Shown here in pieces: positions 6,810 to 13,591 of a DNA stretch of 13,598 bases (its first letter is position 1; every line of letters starts with the position of its first letter). The notes beneath the pieces were generated by a model. The model did not search any database, had not been told where the DNA came from, and saw nothing but the letters and a program-made list of their open reading frames with translations. This stretch comes from Caldifarciminota bacterium. GTDB lineage: Bacteria > WOR-3 > Hydrothermia > UBA1063 > CAJXJZ01. A program made the position numbers and the translations under genes. The stretch lies in the NCBI GenBank assembly GCA_027073945.1, contig JALTEL010000023.1:1-13598 (forward strand), read 5' to 3'.

Positions 6810-7517
6810 TTATTGCACCAGCAATTTACCTTCTATCGCGGTTCTATCAGATTTTAGGTTGTAAATGTACATGCCAGAGGGCAGGTTAATTTGCAATTCT
6901 GTCATATCAGCATGAATTGTACATTTTTTAACGGTTCTGCCAGTAATATCATTTATAATCAGCTGTGATGGTACATCAAAGTAAGCAGGTAGTTTGAATA
7001 TTCCATTCTTCACAACAGTGTCGTAGGAGAAATAAGACCTTTTATTCTTGTTTCTGTTTCTTGATACTGACTGATAAGGGGTCCCATAGATATAAAGTGT
7101 ATTGTCGATGTGGACTATAATATCTGTATATCCGTCATTGTTGTAATCGGCTGTTGTAGTATAAGAAGTGCTTGAAAAGTTAAACTCGGAAGAAAATAAT
7201 AAGCTGGTATAATTCTCATATACATAGATTTTAAAAATATGGCCATAGGGGTCATATACACTAAAAAGCACGGTATTATTAGCGAGTTTGGATATATTAC
7301 TGGCATAATAACCTGAGGGGGGTATGTATTTACCAAGTACAGTGCTTGAAAGCGAATCAAATATAAATATAGAATCAGTATAATAACTTGAGCTATACCT
7401 GACCACTGCATCATATATATGGTCACCTGTAAAATCATATGAAAGACTTGGAGTTCCTTGATAGCTGTGTTGTGCTATAAGAGAAATTTGGCCTACAAGT
7501 ATTAATGTTATAAGCAT
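6810..7517 (-). CDS. Small secreted FG-GAP/VCBS-like protein with T9SS-type sorting tail
   Basis: A 235-residue exported protein. It starts with a short hydrophobic signal (MLITLILVGQISLIAQ) that lacks any basic residue. Two calcium-binding-like loops of the FG-GAP/VCBS type follow: DFTGDHIYD (28-36) and DYNNDGYTD (124-132), each followed by a hydrophobic strand as in propeller blades. Only about two blades are visible, too few for a full propeller, so it may oligomerise or be a reduced member. A basic linker (RNRNKNKR, 153-160) leads to a C-terminal Por/T9SS-type domain: LIINDITGRTVKK, then LPSGMYIYNLKS and a final KLLVQ. This predicts export across the outer membrane or attachment to the surface. 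The ATG has AGGAGG six bases upstream. It is the first gene of the unit with the C39-like peptidase and probably surface-exposed. Specific function unknown. Confidence 0.75.
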   Translation of the reverse strand: MLITLILVGQISLIAQHSYQGTPSLSYDFTGDHIYDAVVRYSSSYYTDSIFIFDSLSSTVLGKYIPPSGYYASNISKLANNTVLFSVYDPYGHIFKIYVYENYTSLLFSSEFNFSSTSYTTTADYNNDGYTDIIVHIDNTLYIYGTPYQSVSRNRNKNKRSYFSYDTVVKNGIFKLPAYFDVPSQLIINDITGRTVKKCTIHADMTELQINLPSGMYIYNLKSDRTAIEGKLLVQ

Positions 7518-7542
7518 TTCCTGCCTCCTTTCGCCTGTTCAT

Positions 7543-7571
7543 ATTATAAATTGGATTATATGGAGGAGCAA
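7543..7571 (-). promoter_or_regulatory. Promoter for the secreted-protein operon
   Basis: On the minus strand TTGCTC (7566-7571) and a perfect TATAAT (7543-7548) are separated by 17 bases. The predicted start of transcription is near 7536, giving a leader of about 19 bases that includes the AGGAGG site of the gene ending at 6810. The -35 matches only at TTG. Confidence 0.5.
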
Positions 7572-7628
7572 ATACAAGTACTATAATGTGGTAAGTGCTT
7601 GATGAGCGTTGTCATATGTAATGGATGC

Positions 7629-7645
7629 CATACATTTTTTGTATG
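7629..7645. repeat. Inverted repeat overlapping the -35 region of the anion transporter gene
   Basis: CATACA and TGTATG flank five T residues, forming a perfect 6-base inverted repeat. The right arm overlaps the TTGTAT hexamer used as the -35 of the plus-strand promoter. A regulator binding here could block that promoter; it may also be chance. Confidence 0.35.
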
Positions 7646-7667
7646 TGCAAATTTTTGGTTGTATAAT
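7639..7667 (+). promoter_or_regulatory. Promoter for the DASS transporter gene
   Basis: TTGTAT (7639-7644), a 17-base spacer and a perfect TATAAT (7662-7667) precede the GGAGG site at 7679-7683 and the ATG at 7689. Transcription would start near 7674, giving a leader of only about 15 bases. It faces away from the similar minus-strand promoter in the same intergenic region. Confidence 0.55.
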
Positions 7668-7688
7668 ATTTCACAAATGGAGGTGAAT

Positions 7689-9152
7689 ATGAGTGTTTAT
7701 TCAATGCGTAAAAAAATCGGCTATATCGCCGGTCCTGCTGTTTTTCTTGTGGTTTACTTTTTACCCATGCACCTCGGTGTAGCTGCTCACAGACTGCTTG
7801 CCCTTTTTTCGCTTGTAATAGTTTTCTGGCTTTTTGAAACCATACCAATAGGGATAACAGCTCTCCTCGGTGCTGCACTTATGGTACCTCTTGGAATAAC
7901 CAATGCAAAAGGAGCATTTTGTGCATTTGCCAATCCCATAGTGATGCTATTTTTAGGAAGCTTTGTTCTGGCAGATGCAATGATAAAGCACAGATTACAC
8001 AGAAGAATTGCTCTTTCAATTCTTTCTGTTAAATGGGTTACATCATCCACTCTCGGACTTGTTGCAGGTATAGCCATAACGCCCTATTTTTTATCAATGT
8101 GGATGAGTAACACGGCAACAACTGCAATGATGCTTCCCATAACACTTGGCATCCTCAATATGATTCCCGAGGGCAGAGGAAAAGGCATGAGTTCCCACAC
8201 AACCTTGTTGCTTGTTATTGCCTTTGCTGCAAGCATAGGTGGTATAGCTACTCCTGTCGGCACTCCTCCAAATTTAATTGCACTTGGTTTTTTAAAAAAG
8301 ATAGGTTATGACATAGGATTTTTTCAGTGGATGAGCTTTGCATTGCCCATTTCTCTTGTAACTTTGCTGGTCTTGATTATTTATATGTACATTGTCATGA
8401 ACAAGCCGGAGATAAAAGGTGGTGCGTTGCACAAACTTGTATATGAAGAGAAGCAAAAGTTAGGCGGACTTTCAAAGGGAGAGAGAAACACGCTTATAAT
8501 TTTTGCAATTGTAGTTGTTCTCTGGATACTGCCCGGTTTTTTCCGGACTATTGGTAAAATGGGGCATTTAAAGAGTTTTCTTGAGATTCATGCAATATTT
8601 CACAGATATTTAAATGAGAAGGTTGTTGCAATTTTGGGTGCGGGCCTTCTGTTTGTTGTCCCGGTTGACTGGGGCAAATGGGAGTTTACGCTTGATATAG
8701 GGGCATTAAAGAGAATTGACTGGTCAACGCTGCTTTTGTTTGGTGGCGGGCTTTCACTCGGGGAACAGGTTTTTAAAACAGGACTTGCCAGATCAATCGG
8801 TAGTGTGTTGCAGGGTTTTATGGTCAAAAACAGTTTATTCGCCTCTGTTTTAATAGTGGTTGTCGCACTTATAATTTTCACGGAAATAACATCCAACACA
8901 GCCACTGCCAATACTTTTATTCCTATAATTATTGGTATATCACAGATAACAGGGCTTAACCTCCTTCCGCTTGTTATAGGTGGAACACTTGGCGCAAGTT
9001 ATGCTTTTATGCTTCCTGTTGCCACACCACCCAATGCCATAATTTATGGGAGTGGAGAAGTGCCGCTTGATAAAATGGTAAAAACCGGTATTGTGCTTGA
9101 TGTGATAGGCTCCGTTATAATTGCCGTGTTTATAATATTTATGGTGAAGTAG
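7689..9152 (+). CDS. DASS/SLC13 family anion (dicarboxylate) transporter
   Basis: A 487-residue inner-membrane secondary transporter of the divalent anion:Na+ symporter family (the VcINDY/CitT/SLC13 group), importing C4-dicarboxylates, citrate, sulfate or similar anions. Both inverted-repeat halves are intact: SNT at 140-142 (MSNTATTAMMLPI) with GGIATPVGTPPN (184-195), and SNT at 402-404 (TSNTATANTFIPI) with LPVATPPN (442-449). These are the Na+- and substrate-binding hairpins. DWSTLLLFGGGLSLG (344-358) is the family-typical re-entrant region. The two SNT motifs resemble Na+-coupled carboxylate carriers more than exchangers, but substrate cannot be read reliably. The frame is open upstream to an ATG at 7599, but GGAGGTGA at 7679-7686 and the promoter at 7639-7667 show the start is at 7689. 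It converges on the diguanylate cyclase gene with only two bases between the stop codons. Confidence 0.93.
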   Translation: MSVYSMRKKIGYIAGPAVFLVVYFLPMHLGVAAHRLLALFSLVIVFWLFETIPIGITALLGAALMVPLGITNAKGAFCAFANPIVMLFLGSFVLADAMIKHRLHRRIALSILSVKWVTSSTLGLVAGIAITPYFLSMWMSNTATTAMMLPITLGILNMIPEGRGKGMSSHTTLLLVIAFAASIGGIATPVGTPPNLIALGFLKKIGYDIGFFQWMSFALPISLVTLLVLIIYMYIVMNKPEIKGGALHKLVYEEKQKLGGLSKGERNTLIIFAIVVVLWILPGFFRTIGKMGHLKSFLEIHAIFHRYLNEKVVAILGAGLLFVVPVDWGKWEFTLDIGALKRIDWSTLLLFGGGLSLGEQVFKTGLARSIGSVLQGFMVKNSLFASVLIVVVALIIFTEITSNTATANTFIPIIIGISQITGLNLLPLVIGGTLGASYAFMLPVATPPNAIIYGSGEVPLDKMVKTGIVLDVIGSVIIAVFIIFMVK

Positions 9153-9154
9153 GT

Positions 9155-10363
9155 TTACTGAAAGGTATTTTTATCCGTGTCTTCCCATATTATAATACTC
9201 TTATTTCTGCCAAGAGACTTGGCAATATAGAGCTTTTTATCCGCTTCGCGCATCATTTCCCTTGTTGTTTTTGCAAGGAAGAAATAGCTACCTCCTATAC
9301 TTACCGTAGTTGGAGTTTTCTTTTCTACTTCCTTTCTTATTCTCTCTGCTATTTGGAATGCGGATTCTTCTGTTGTATCGGACATAATGCAGGTAAACTC
9401 ATCTCCTCCGTATCTGTATATTGCATCACCCGACCTTATTGCTCGTTTGACTATTGCAACTATATTTTTAAGTACTTTATCTCCTTCAAGATGTCCGAGC
9501 GTATCATTAATATGCTTAAAATTATCCACATCCATCATAAGCAGTTCAAACCCCTGTTTTTGGGACATACTGCGTTTTCTTATTGTTTCAATGTCGTTAT
9601 AAAACTTTCTGAGATTATAGGCACCTGTTAATGAATCTGTCACAGAGATCCTGTAGAGTTTCCGATTTTGCTTTCTCGTAAACACAGCAAATTTTTTGAT
9701 TATACTGCAAATTTTATTCAGTTCAGTTACCTTATACGTAGATAGGCAAACGGGCCGTTTGCCTTCCATCACATTTATAAGTGCACCTTTAACTATATTA
9801 TATGCTGTGTCTGTGTATCGCAGAAACAGGTAAGAAGACGAAAACAGTATAATAAAGAATATCATTAAAATAACAGATACTCTCACGATATTATGCGCTT
9901 TGTTAAATGTAGTCATGGTATAAGTACTCAAATTTGCAACAATAAAATATGAATCTGGTGGAGTATAAAGTGAAGTTATTAGCATAGTGTGGCCATTGCG
10001 TAATTTGATTTTTTTAACGTATTCATCGGTCTGAAAATTTGTGTAAGAGATAGGTATGGTTTTACTCTTATCCGCTATGTTTTCAGCGTAAGTTGAATCC
10101 TCACTGATTTTGTACAGCCCAATATCTTCTACATTGTTGTAAATGCTTTCACATTCTCTGAAGTAAATTAGATACGACGAATCCGTATCTGAATTTAAAT
10201 GTCTTACAAACATACTTACCCTTTTTATGTGGCTTTCCTCAAAACGATAATGCTTTGAAGGCGAATATTTTTGGATAAGAATATTGCCCAAAATAAACAA
10301 TAAGGCCATTACAATACCGATTGCCAGACTGTATAATCTTACAGCCCTTTTTAAGCTGTACAT
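9155..10363 (-). CDS. Membrane-anchored GGDEF diguanylate cyclase
   Basis: A 402-residue enzyme predicted to make c-di-GMP from two GTP at the inner membrane. TM1 spans about 12-31 after a basic N-terminus, a periplasmic sensor region of roughly 130 residues (32-160) follows, and TM2 spans about 163-182. A HAMP-like helical linker (about 185-235) comes next, then the GGDEF domain (about 240-392). Catalytic features are complete: DSLTGAYN (243-250), MMDVDNFKHIND (276-287, metal Asp278), LGHLEGD (289-295) and YGGDEF (GGDEF at 319-323). An RxxD inhibitory site (R310-D313) lies exactly five residues before GGDEF, so product feedback inhibition is likely. No EAL domain is present. The periplasmic domain is not one I recognise; a Cache-type fold would fit its size. 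The gene has its own good promoter and a GGGAGGG ribosome site, and runs divergently from sppA. Confidence 0.93.
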   Translation of the reverse strand: MYSLKRAVRLYSLAIGIVMALLFILGNILIQKYSPSKHYRFEESHIKRVSMFVRHLNSDTDSSYLIYFRECESIYNNVEDIGLYKISEDSTYAENIADKSKTIPISYTNFQTDEYVKKIKLRNGHTMLITSLYTPPDSYFIVANLSTYTMTTFNKAHNIVRVSVILMIFFIILFSSSYLFLRYTDTAYNIVKGALINVMEGKRPVCLSTYKVTELNKICSIIKKFAVFTRKQNRKLYRISVTDSLTGAYNLRKFYNDIETIRKRSMSQKQGFELLMMDVDNFKHINDTLGHLEGDKVLKNIVAIVKRAIRSGDAIYRYGGDEFTCIMSDTTEESAFQIAERIRKEVEKKTPTTVSIGGSYFFLAKTTREMMREADKKLYIAKSLGRNKSIIIWEDTDKNTFQ

Positions 10364-10396
10364 TAACTAAACCCTCCCACTTATTATTATAATATA

Positions 10397-10425
10397 TTTA
10401 TAAAGCATTTTGTTCGTACTGTCAA
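10397..10425 (-). promoter_or_regulatory. Strong sigma70-type promoter for the diguanylate cyclase gene
   Basis: On the minus strand a perfect TTGACA (10420-10425), a 17-base spacer and TATAAA (10397-10402) give the best consensus promoter in the window. The start would be near 10390, about 27 bases before the ATG, with the GGGAGGG ribosome site in the leader. Confidence 0.72.
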
Positions 10426-10463
10426 GTAGTCTGTATAACTTCTTGTTTTAGAACATTTCAATT

Positions 10464-10500
10464 AGCTTTACTAATTAATTCAACTAAATTGGTTAAAGCT
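10464..10500. repeat. Imperfect palindrome between the divergent cyclase and sppA promoters
   Basis: AGCTTTA (10464-10470) pairs with TAAAGCT (10494-10500), and AATT tracts inside the arms add further pairing around an AT-rich centre. The right arm overlaps the -35 hexamer of the sppA promoter. A regulator site is plausible; AT-rich chance is the alternative. Confidence 0.4.
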
Positions 10501-10518
10501 TCCTTAAAATGCTATGAT
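10489..10518 (+). promoter_or_regulatory. Promoter for the sppA operon with extended -10
   Basis: TTGGTT (10489-10494) is followed after 18 bases by TATGAT (10513-10518), with TGC directly before it, forming an extended -10. Transcription would begin near 10525, giving a leader of about 45 bases before the ATG at 10570. Confidence 0.55.
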
Positions 10519-10533
10519 TTGAAGATACAGCAG

Positions 10534-10557
10534 TTTTGATTTAAAATTTTATCAAAA
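10534..10557 (+). repeat. Inverted repeat in the sppA leader next to the ribosome binding site
   Basis: TTTTGAT (10534-10540) and ATCAAAA (10551-10557) form a perfect 7-base inverted repeat around a 10-base loop. It ends one base before the GGAGG ribosome site (10559-10563). It could act as an operator or as an RNA hairpin affecting translation. There is no T-run after it, so it is not a terminator. Confidence 0.45.
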
Positions 10558-10569
10558 CGGAGGTTTATT

Positions 10570-12741
10570 ATGTTCTTTCTTATTTTTATTGGCTTTTTCA
10601 ATATGTATTTCTCCCCGCTGTCCACACGCAGCCAGGCTGTTTTTAATAATCCCGCCGGCTTATACTTTAACAGAGGTCAGGAGTTCTTTTTTAATTTCAG
10701 TACAGAGAGCAACTATAGAGCAGGTTTTTCATACAATAATCAGGGTATGGGTTTTTTAAGGGAGTCTGGTAGAACCCTCTGGCATTATGCTGTTGCTGCA
10801 GGCATTAAAAACAGTATATCAGGAGGGTTTTTATATGTAACACCAACAAATTTTTGGCGTTTGGGGCTTATGTTCAGGCCGGGACGTCTTGCTTCTTTTT
10901 CTTTGATTTACAATAAAGATACAACGATTGGTGCAGGTCTTGCCATGCACCCTTTTACTAACAGGATAACAATAGCCTCGGACGCAACTTACAAACATGT
11001 CCTTACAAATTACAGGATTGGGATTAAGGTCCTGCCTGTATACGGCATTGAACTGTCTGCGAGTATTGATAGGCAAAGACATTTAAGTGCAGGTCTTTCG
11101 CTTTTATTTGAGAATATTACCGCTTCCTTTTACCGTAGGTCAACCAAGAATGCCGGGGAAATAAGGTTGTCAAAACAGAGGTTTTATTCTGTTTTCAATA
11201 GAAAAAGGGCAATTGTGTGGCATGTACGAAGTTATCCTGAATATAGGAAAACAAATGGTTTGTTCATAAAGAGAGTATCTCACAACTCCTTTTATGATCT
11301 TATAAGTGCATTTAAAAGAATTAGAAAGGATAGAAAAATAGAGGCATTGGTCATTGATTTAAGAAATGAAAGCCTGCCTTTTTATCAAAAGGAGGAAGTC
11401 TGTCGAGAACTTGATATTCTTAAGTCTCTCGGTAAGAAAATATATGTATATTCAGACAATTATACTATGTCCGATTATTTGTTTGCTCCGTATGCGGATA
11501 AATTCATACTTGCACCCAGTGGTGATGTCGTGATAAAAGGTTTGTATGTGAGTGAGTTCTTTCTGAAAAGTGCGCTTTCAAAACTTGGTATGACTGCTGA
11601 GATGGATAGAATTGGGAAATATAAGTCTGCAGTTGAACCTCTAATAAGAGATAGTATGTCTGAGCCTGAAAGGGAGCAAACCATGAAACTGTTGAAAGAT
11701 ATGTGGGATGTGTGGAGGCGTCAGGCTAAAAGCCGTCTCACGATATCAGCAGATTCGGTTCTGAAAATCGGGTATTTCAACAGCGATGATGCTTTAAAAT
11801 TCGGCCTTGTTGATACACTTATACCTCTTCACAAACTGAGAGCTTACATAGGTAGATTCTCGCATAATTATGTTAACCTTGGAACTTTTGCAAAGCAAAG
11901 ATACGTACCATATGATTTTACAACTCCCAGTGCTGTTGTTGCTGTTCTTGTTCTGGATGGAGATATAGTAAATGGAAAAAGTTCGGTGAATCCACTGCCC
12001 ATACCTTTGCTTGGTGGAAGGCATATAGGGTCTTATTCTGTTATTTCTGTCCTTGATAAATTGCGTCAGAGAAAAGATGTAAAAGCAGTGGTAATAAGAA
12101 TTAACTCCCCGGGTGGTGATGCTCTTGCATCAAAGGAAATGTACGATGCAATATGTGATTTGAAATCAGTAAAGCCCGTTGTAGTATCAATGGCTTCCGT
12201 TGCAGCCTCGGGAGGTTATTACATTTCTGCGCCAGCTACGTCAATATTCGCTGACAAATCGACAGTAACAGGCTCTATAGGTATACTCAATGGCAAATTG
12301 GTTATAAAAGATTTTTTGGGTAAATTAGGTATAAATGTCCAGACTGTAAAAATAGGTCCACACGCTGATATGTTTTCCCCGTATAGAGGATGGACAGAGA
12401 AAGAAAGGCAGGGTGAAAGAAAAGAACTTGAATTTGGGTATAATGCTTTTCTGAAAGACGTGGCGAGTGGAAGAAATATAAGCGTTGATAGTGTGAATAC
12501 CATTGCACAGGGACGTGTATGGAGTGGTTTAATGGGGAAAAATGTTGGTATTGTTGATACAATAGGCGGGTTATATGATGCCATTGCTTATGCTGCCAAA
12601 CTTGCGGGGATAGGAAGCTTCAGGACCGCATATTGGTCAGATAACCTGGGGGCACAACATATTCCCGATTTGGTGCGGAGCTCTGAGTGGTCAGGGATGC
12701 TCTATCTTGCTCCTTTTATCAAAATAAAGGATAATAGATGA
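10570..12741 (+). CDS. sppA: SppA-type signal peptide peptidase with N-terminal outer-membrane-barrel-like domain
   Basis: A 723-residue protein. The C-terminal 510 residues are a long-form (two-domain, S49) SppA, which degrades signal peptides and membrane fragments on the periplasmic side. The general base Lys352 lies in GKYKSAVEPLIRD and the nucleophile Ser547 in MASVAASGGYYIS; VTGSIGI (566-572) follows as in the family. Residues about 18-200 are not part of SppA. STRSQAVFNNPAGLYF (18-33) resembles the start of PorV/FadL-like outer-membrane proteins, and alternating hydrophobic/polar strands ending in aromatic residues continue to about 190. This suggests a barrel or barrel-like domain fused in front of the protease. 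E. coli SppA instead has a single inner-membrane anchor. The N-terminal signal (MFFLIFIGFFNMYF) has no basic residue before it. The start is fixed by GGAGG at 10559-10563. It overlaps the next gene by four bases (ATGA). The protease call is secure; the barrel is inference. Confidence 0.9.
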   Translation: MFFLIFIGFFNMYFSPLSTRSQAVFNNPAGLYFNRGQEFFFNFSTESNYRAGFSYNNQGMGFLRESGRTLWHYAVAAGIKNSISGGFLYVTPTNFWRLGLMFRPGRLASFSLIYNKDTTIGAGLAMHPFTNRITIASDATYKHVLTNYRIGIKVLPVYGIELSASIDRQRHLSAGLSLLFENITASFYRRSTKNAGEIRLSKQRFYSVFNRKRAIVWHVRSYPEYRKTNGLFIKRVSHNSFYDLISAFKRIRKDRKIEALVIDLRNESLPFYQKEEVCRELDILKSLGKKIYVYSDNYTMSDYLFAPYADKFILAPSGDVVIKGLYVSEFFLKSALSKLGMTAEMDRIGKYKSAVEPLIRDSMSEPEREQTMKLLKDMWDVWRRQAKSRLTISADSVLKIGYFNSDDALKFGLVDTLIPLHKLRAYIGRFSHNYVNLGTFAKQRYVPYDFTTPSAVVAVLVLDGDIVNGKSSVNPLPIPLLGGRHIGSYSVISVLDKLRQRKDVKAVVIRINSPGGDALASKEMYDAICDLKSVKPVVVSMASVAASGGYYISAPATSIFADKSTVTGSIGILNGKLVIKDFLGKLGINVQTVKIGPHADMFSPYRGWTEKERQGERKELEFGYNAFLKDVASGRNISVDSVNTIAQGRVWSGLMGKNVGIVDTIGGLYDAIAYAAKLAGIGSFRTAYWSDNLGAQHIPDLVRSSEWSGMLYLAPFIKIKDNR

Positions 12742-13181
12742 AAGTATATATGGTATCCGCTTGTTTATTGGGTATTATGACAAGATATGATGGCAATTCA
12801 AAACCAATTAAAAGTGTTATTGATTTTTGTAAGAGAAACATATGCGTTCCATTTTGTCCTGAGCAATTGGGAGGTATGCCGACACCGAGGCCCGCGTGCT
12901 TTTTTAAAAAAGGCTCAGGTGGAGATGTAATTACGGGCAATGCATGTGTTATTGAAAAGGAGAGCGGAATTGATAGAACTTGCAATTTTTTAAAAGGTGC
13001 TGAGATGAGTCTGAAAATTGCCGCTCTGGTAAGGCCAGAGGCAATTATAATGCAAGATAAAAGTCCATCTTGCGGGAAGTATTATGTAGATATTGAAGGG
13101 ACAGAGAGCAGAGGAATGGGCGTTGCTACAGCCCTTTTGATAAAACATGGGTATAAAATAATTACGGGAAAGGAGGTTTGA
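12738..13181 (+). CDS. DUF523 / TudS-type Fe-S protein
   Basis: A 147-residue cytoplasmic protein of the DUF523 (YbbK) family. A characterised relative, TudS, is a [4Fe-4S] thiouracil desulfurase that uses three cysteines to hold the cluster. The three family cysteines are present: C9 in VSACLLG, C40 in FCPEQLGG and C112 in SPSCG, with Glu42 next to the second. GVATALL near the C-terminus is also typical. Relatives usually read PRPPAEI after the CPEQLGG block; here it is PRPACFF, so the conserved Glu is replaced, and the protein has eight Cys in total. The ATG sits in an ATGA overlap with sppA, indicating coupled translation. Desulfuration of thiolated nucleobases is possible, but most family members are uncharacterised. 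Confidence 0.88.
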   Translation: MKVYMVSACLLGIMTRYDGNSKPIKSVIDFCKRNICVPFCPEQLGGMPTPRPACFFKKGSGGDVITGNACVIEKESGIDRTCNFLKGAEMSLKIAALVRPEAIIMQDKSPSCGKYYVDIEGTESRGMGVATALLIKHGYKIITGKEV

Positions 13182-13182
13182 T

Positions 13183-13584
13183 ATGGAAATTATTGAAGAT
13201 AGTTATTGCTTTGCTTGTGGTAAAGATAATCCTATAGGTCTTAAATTGCCCATCAAGTTGCTTGACAACGAAGGTGGTGCTTATATATTACCATATAAAA
13301 TAAAAAACGAATTTCAGGGGTACAAAGGAATTGTCCATGGAGGAATAATCTCCACTATTCTTGACGAGCTGTCCGTATATGCGGCAGCAAGTATAAATCT
13401 TAAAACAGTTACTGCTAATATTGAGGTCAAATTCTTAAAGCCTGTGTATGTCGATGAGAATATTACAGGAAGAGCAAGAGTCGTCGAAAAGAGAGGGGGT
13501 AGTTGGTTGAAGGTTGAAGCCGAGCTGGCTAATGATGAAGATATAAAGGCAAAGTCTATTGCTATTTTAAGGATTGTAGATTAA
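13183..13584 (+). CDS. PaaI-like hotdog-fold thioesterase
   Basis: A 133-residue cytoplasmic hotdog protein, probably a homo-oligomeric acyl-CoA thioesterase. The N-terminus carries CFACGKDNPIGLKL (9-22), a Cys-x-x-Cys and NPxGL lead-in found in one group of these enzymes. VHGGIISTILDELS (51-64) is the active-site helix, with His52, Gly53, Gly54 and Asp61. VTANIEVKFLKPV (76-88) is the following core strand of the 4HBT family. The length is typical. AGGAGG (13171-13176) lies seven bases before the ATG, inside the end of the DUF523 gene, whose stop is one base away, so the two are in one operon. The acyl-CoA substrate cannot be told; the operon is not obviously metabolic. The stop TAA is directly followed by a ribosome site for another gene. 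Confidence 0.87.
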   Translation: MEIIEDSYCFACGKDNPIGLKLPIKLLDNEGGAYILPYKIKNEFQGYKGIVHGGIISTILDELSVYAAASINLKTVTANIEVKFLKPVYVDENITGRARVVEKRGGSWLKVEAELANDEDIKAKSIAILRIVD

Positions 13585-13585
13585 A

Positions 13586-13591
13586 AGGAGG
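13586..13591 (+). promoter_or_regulatory. Ribosome binding site of a downstream gene cut by the window edge
   Basis: A perfect AGGAGG begins two bases after the thioesterase stop codon and is followed by only seven more bases (TTTTTGT). The start codon lies at the very edge (possibly TTG at 13595) or just outside. The operon therefore continues to the right. Confidence 0.6.

Noticed and set aside
7582..7587. TATAAT on the plus strand as a second promoter for the transporter
   Set aside because: No acceptable -35 was seen at proper spacing and the element at 7662-7667 is better placed.
7599..7688. An N-terminal extension of the anion transporter from the in-frame ATG at 7599
   Set aside because: The extension covers the predicted promoter and has no ribosome site, while GGAGGTGA sits right before the ATG at 7689 and the family N-terminus starts there.
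7612..7878. Minus-strand and other opposite-strand open frames inside the transporter, cyclase, sppA and antiporter genes
   Set aside because: They lie within well-identified genes, lack ribosome sites and resemble no known proteins, so they were treated as chance frames.
10534..10557. TTTTGAT/ATCAAAA hairpin as a terminator or riboswitch
   Set aside because: It lies inside a 45-base leader, has no T-run, and is far too small for a known riboswitch class; kept only as an inverted repeat.
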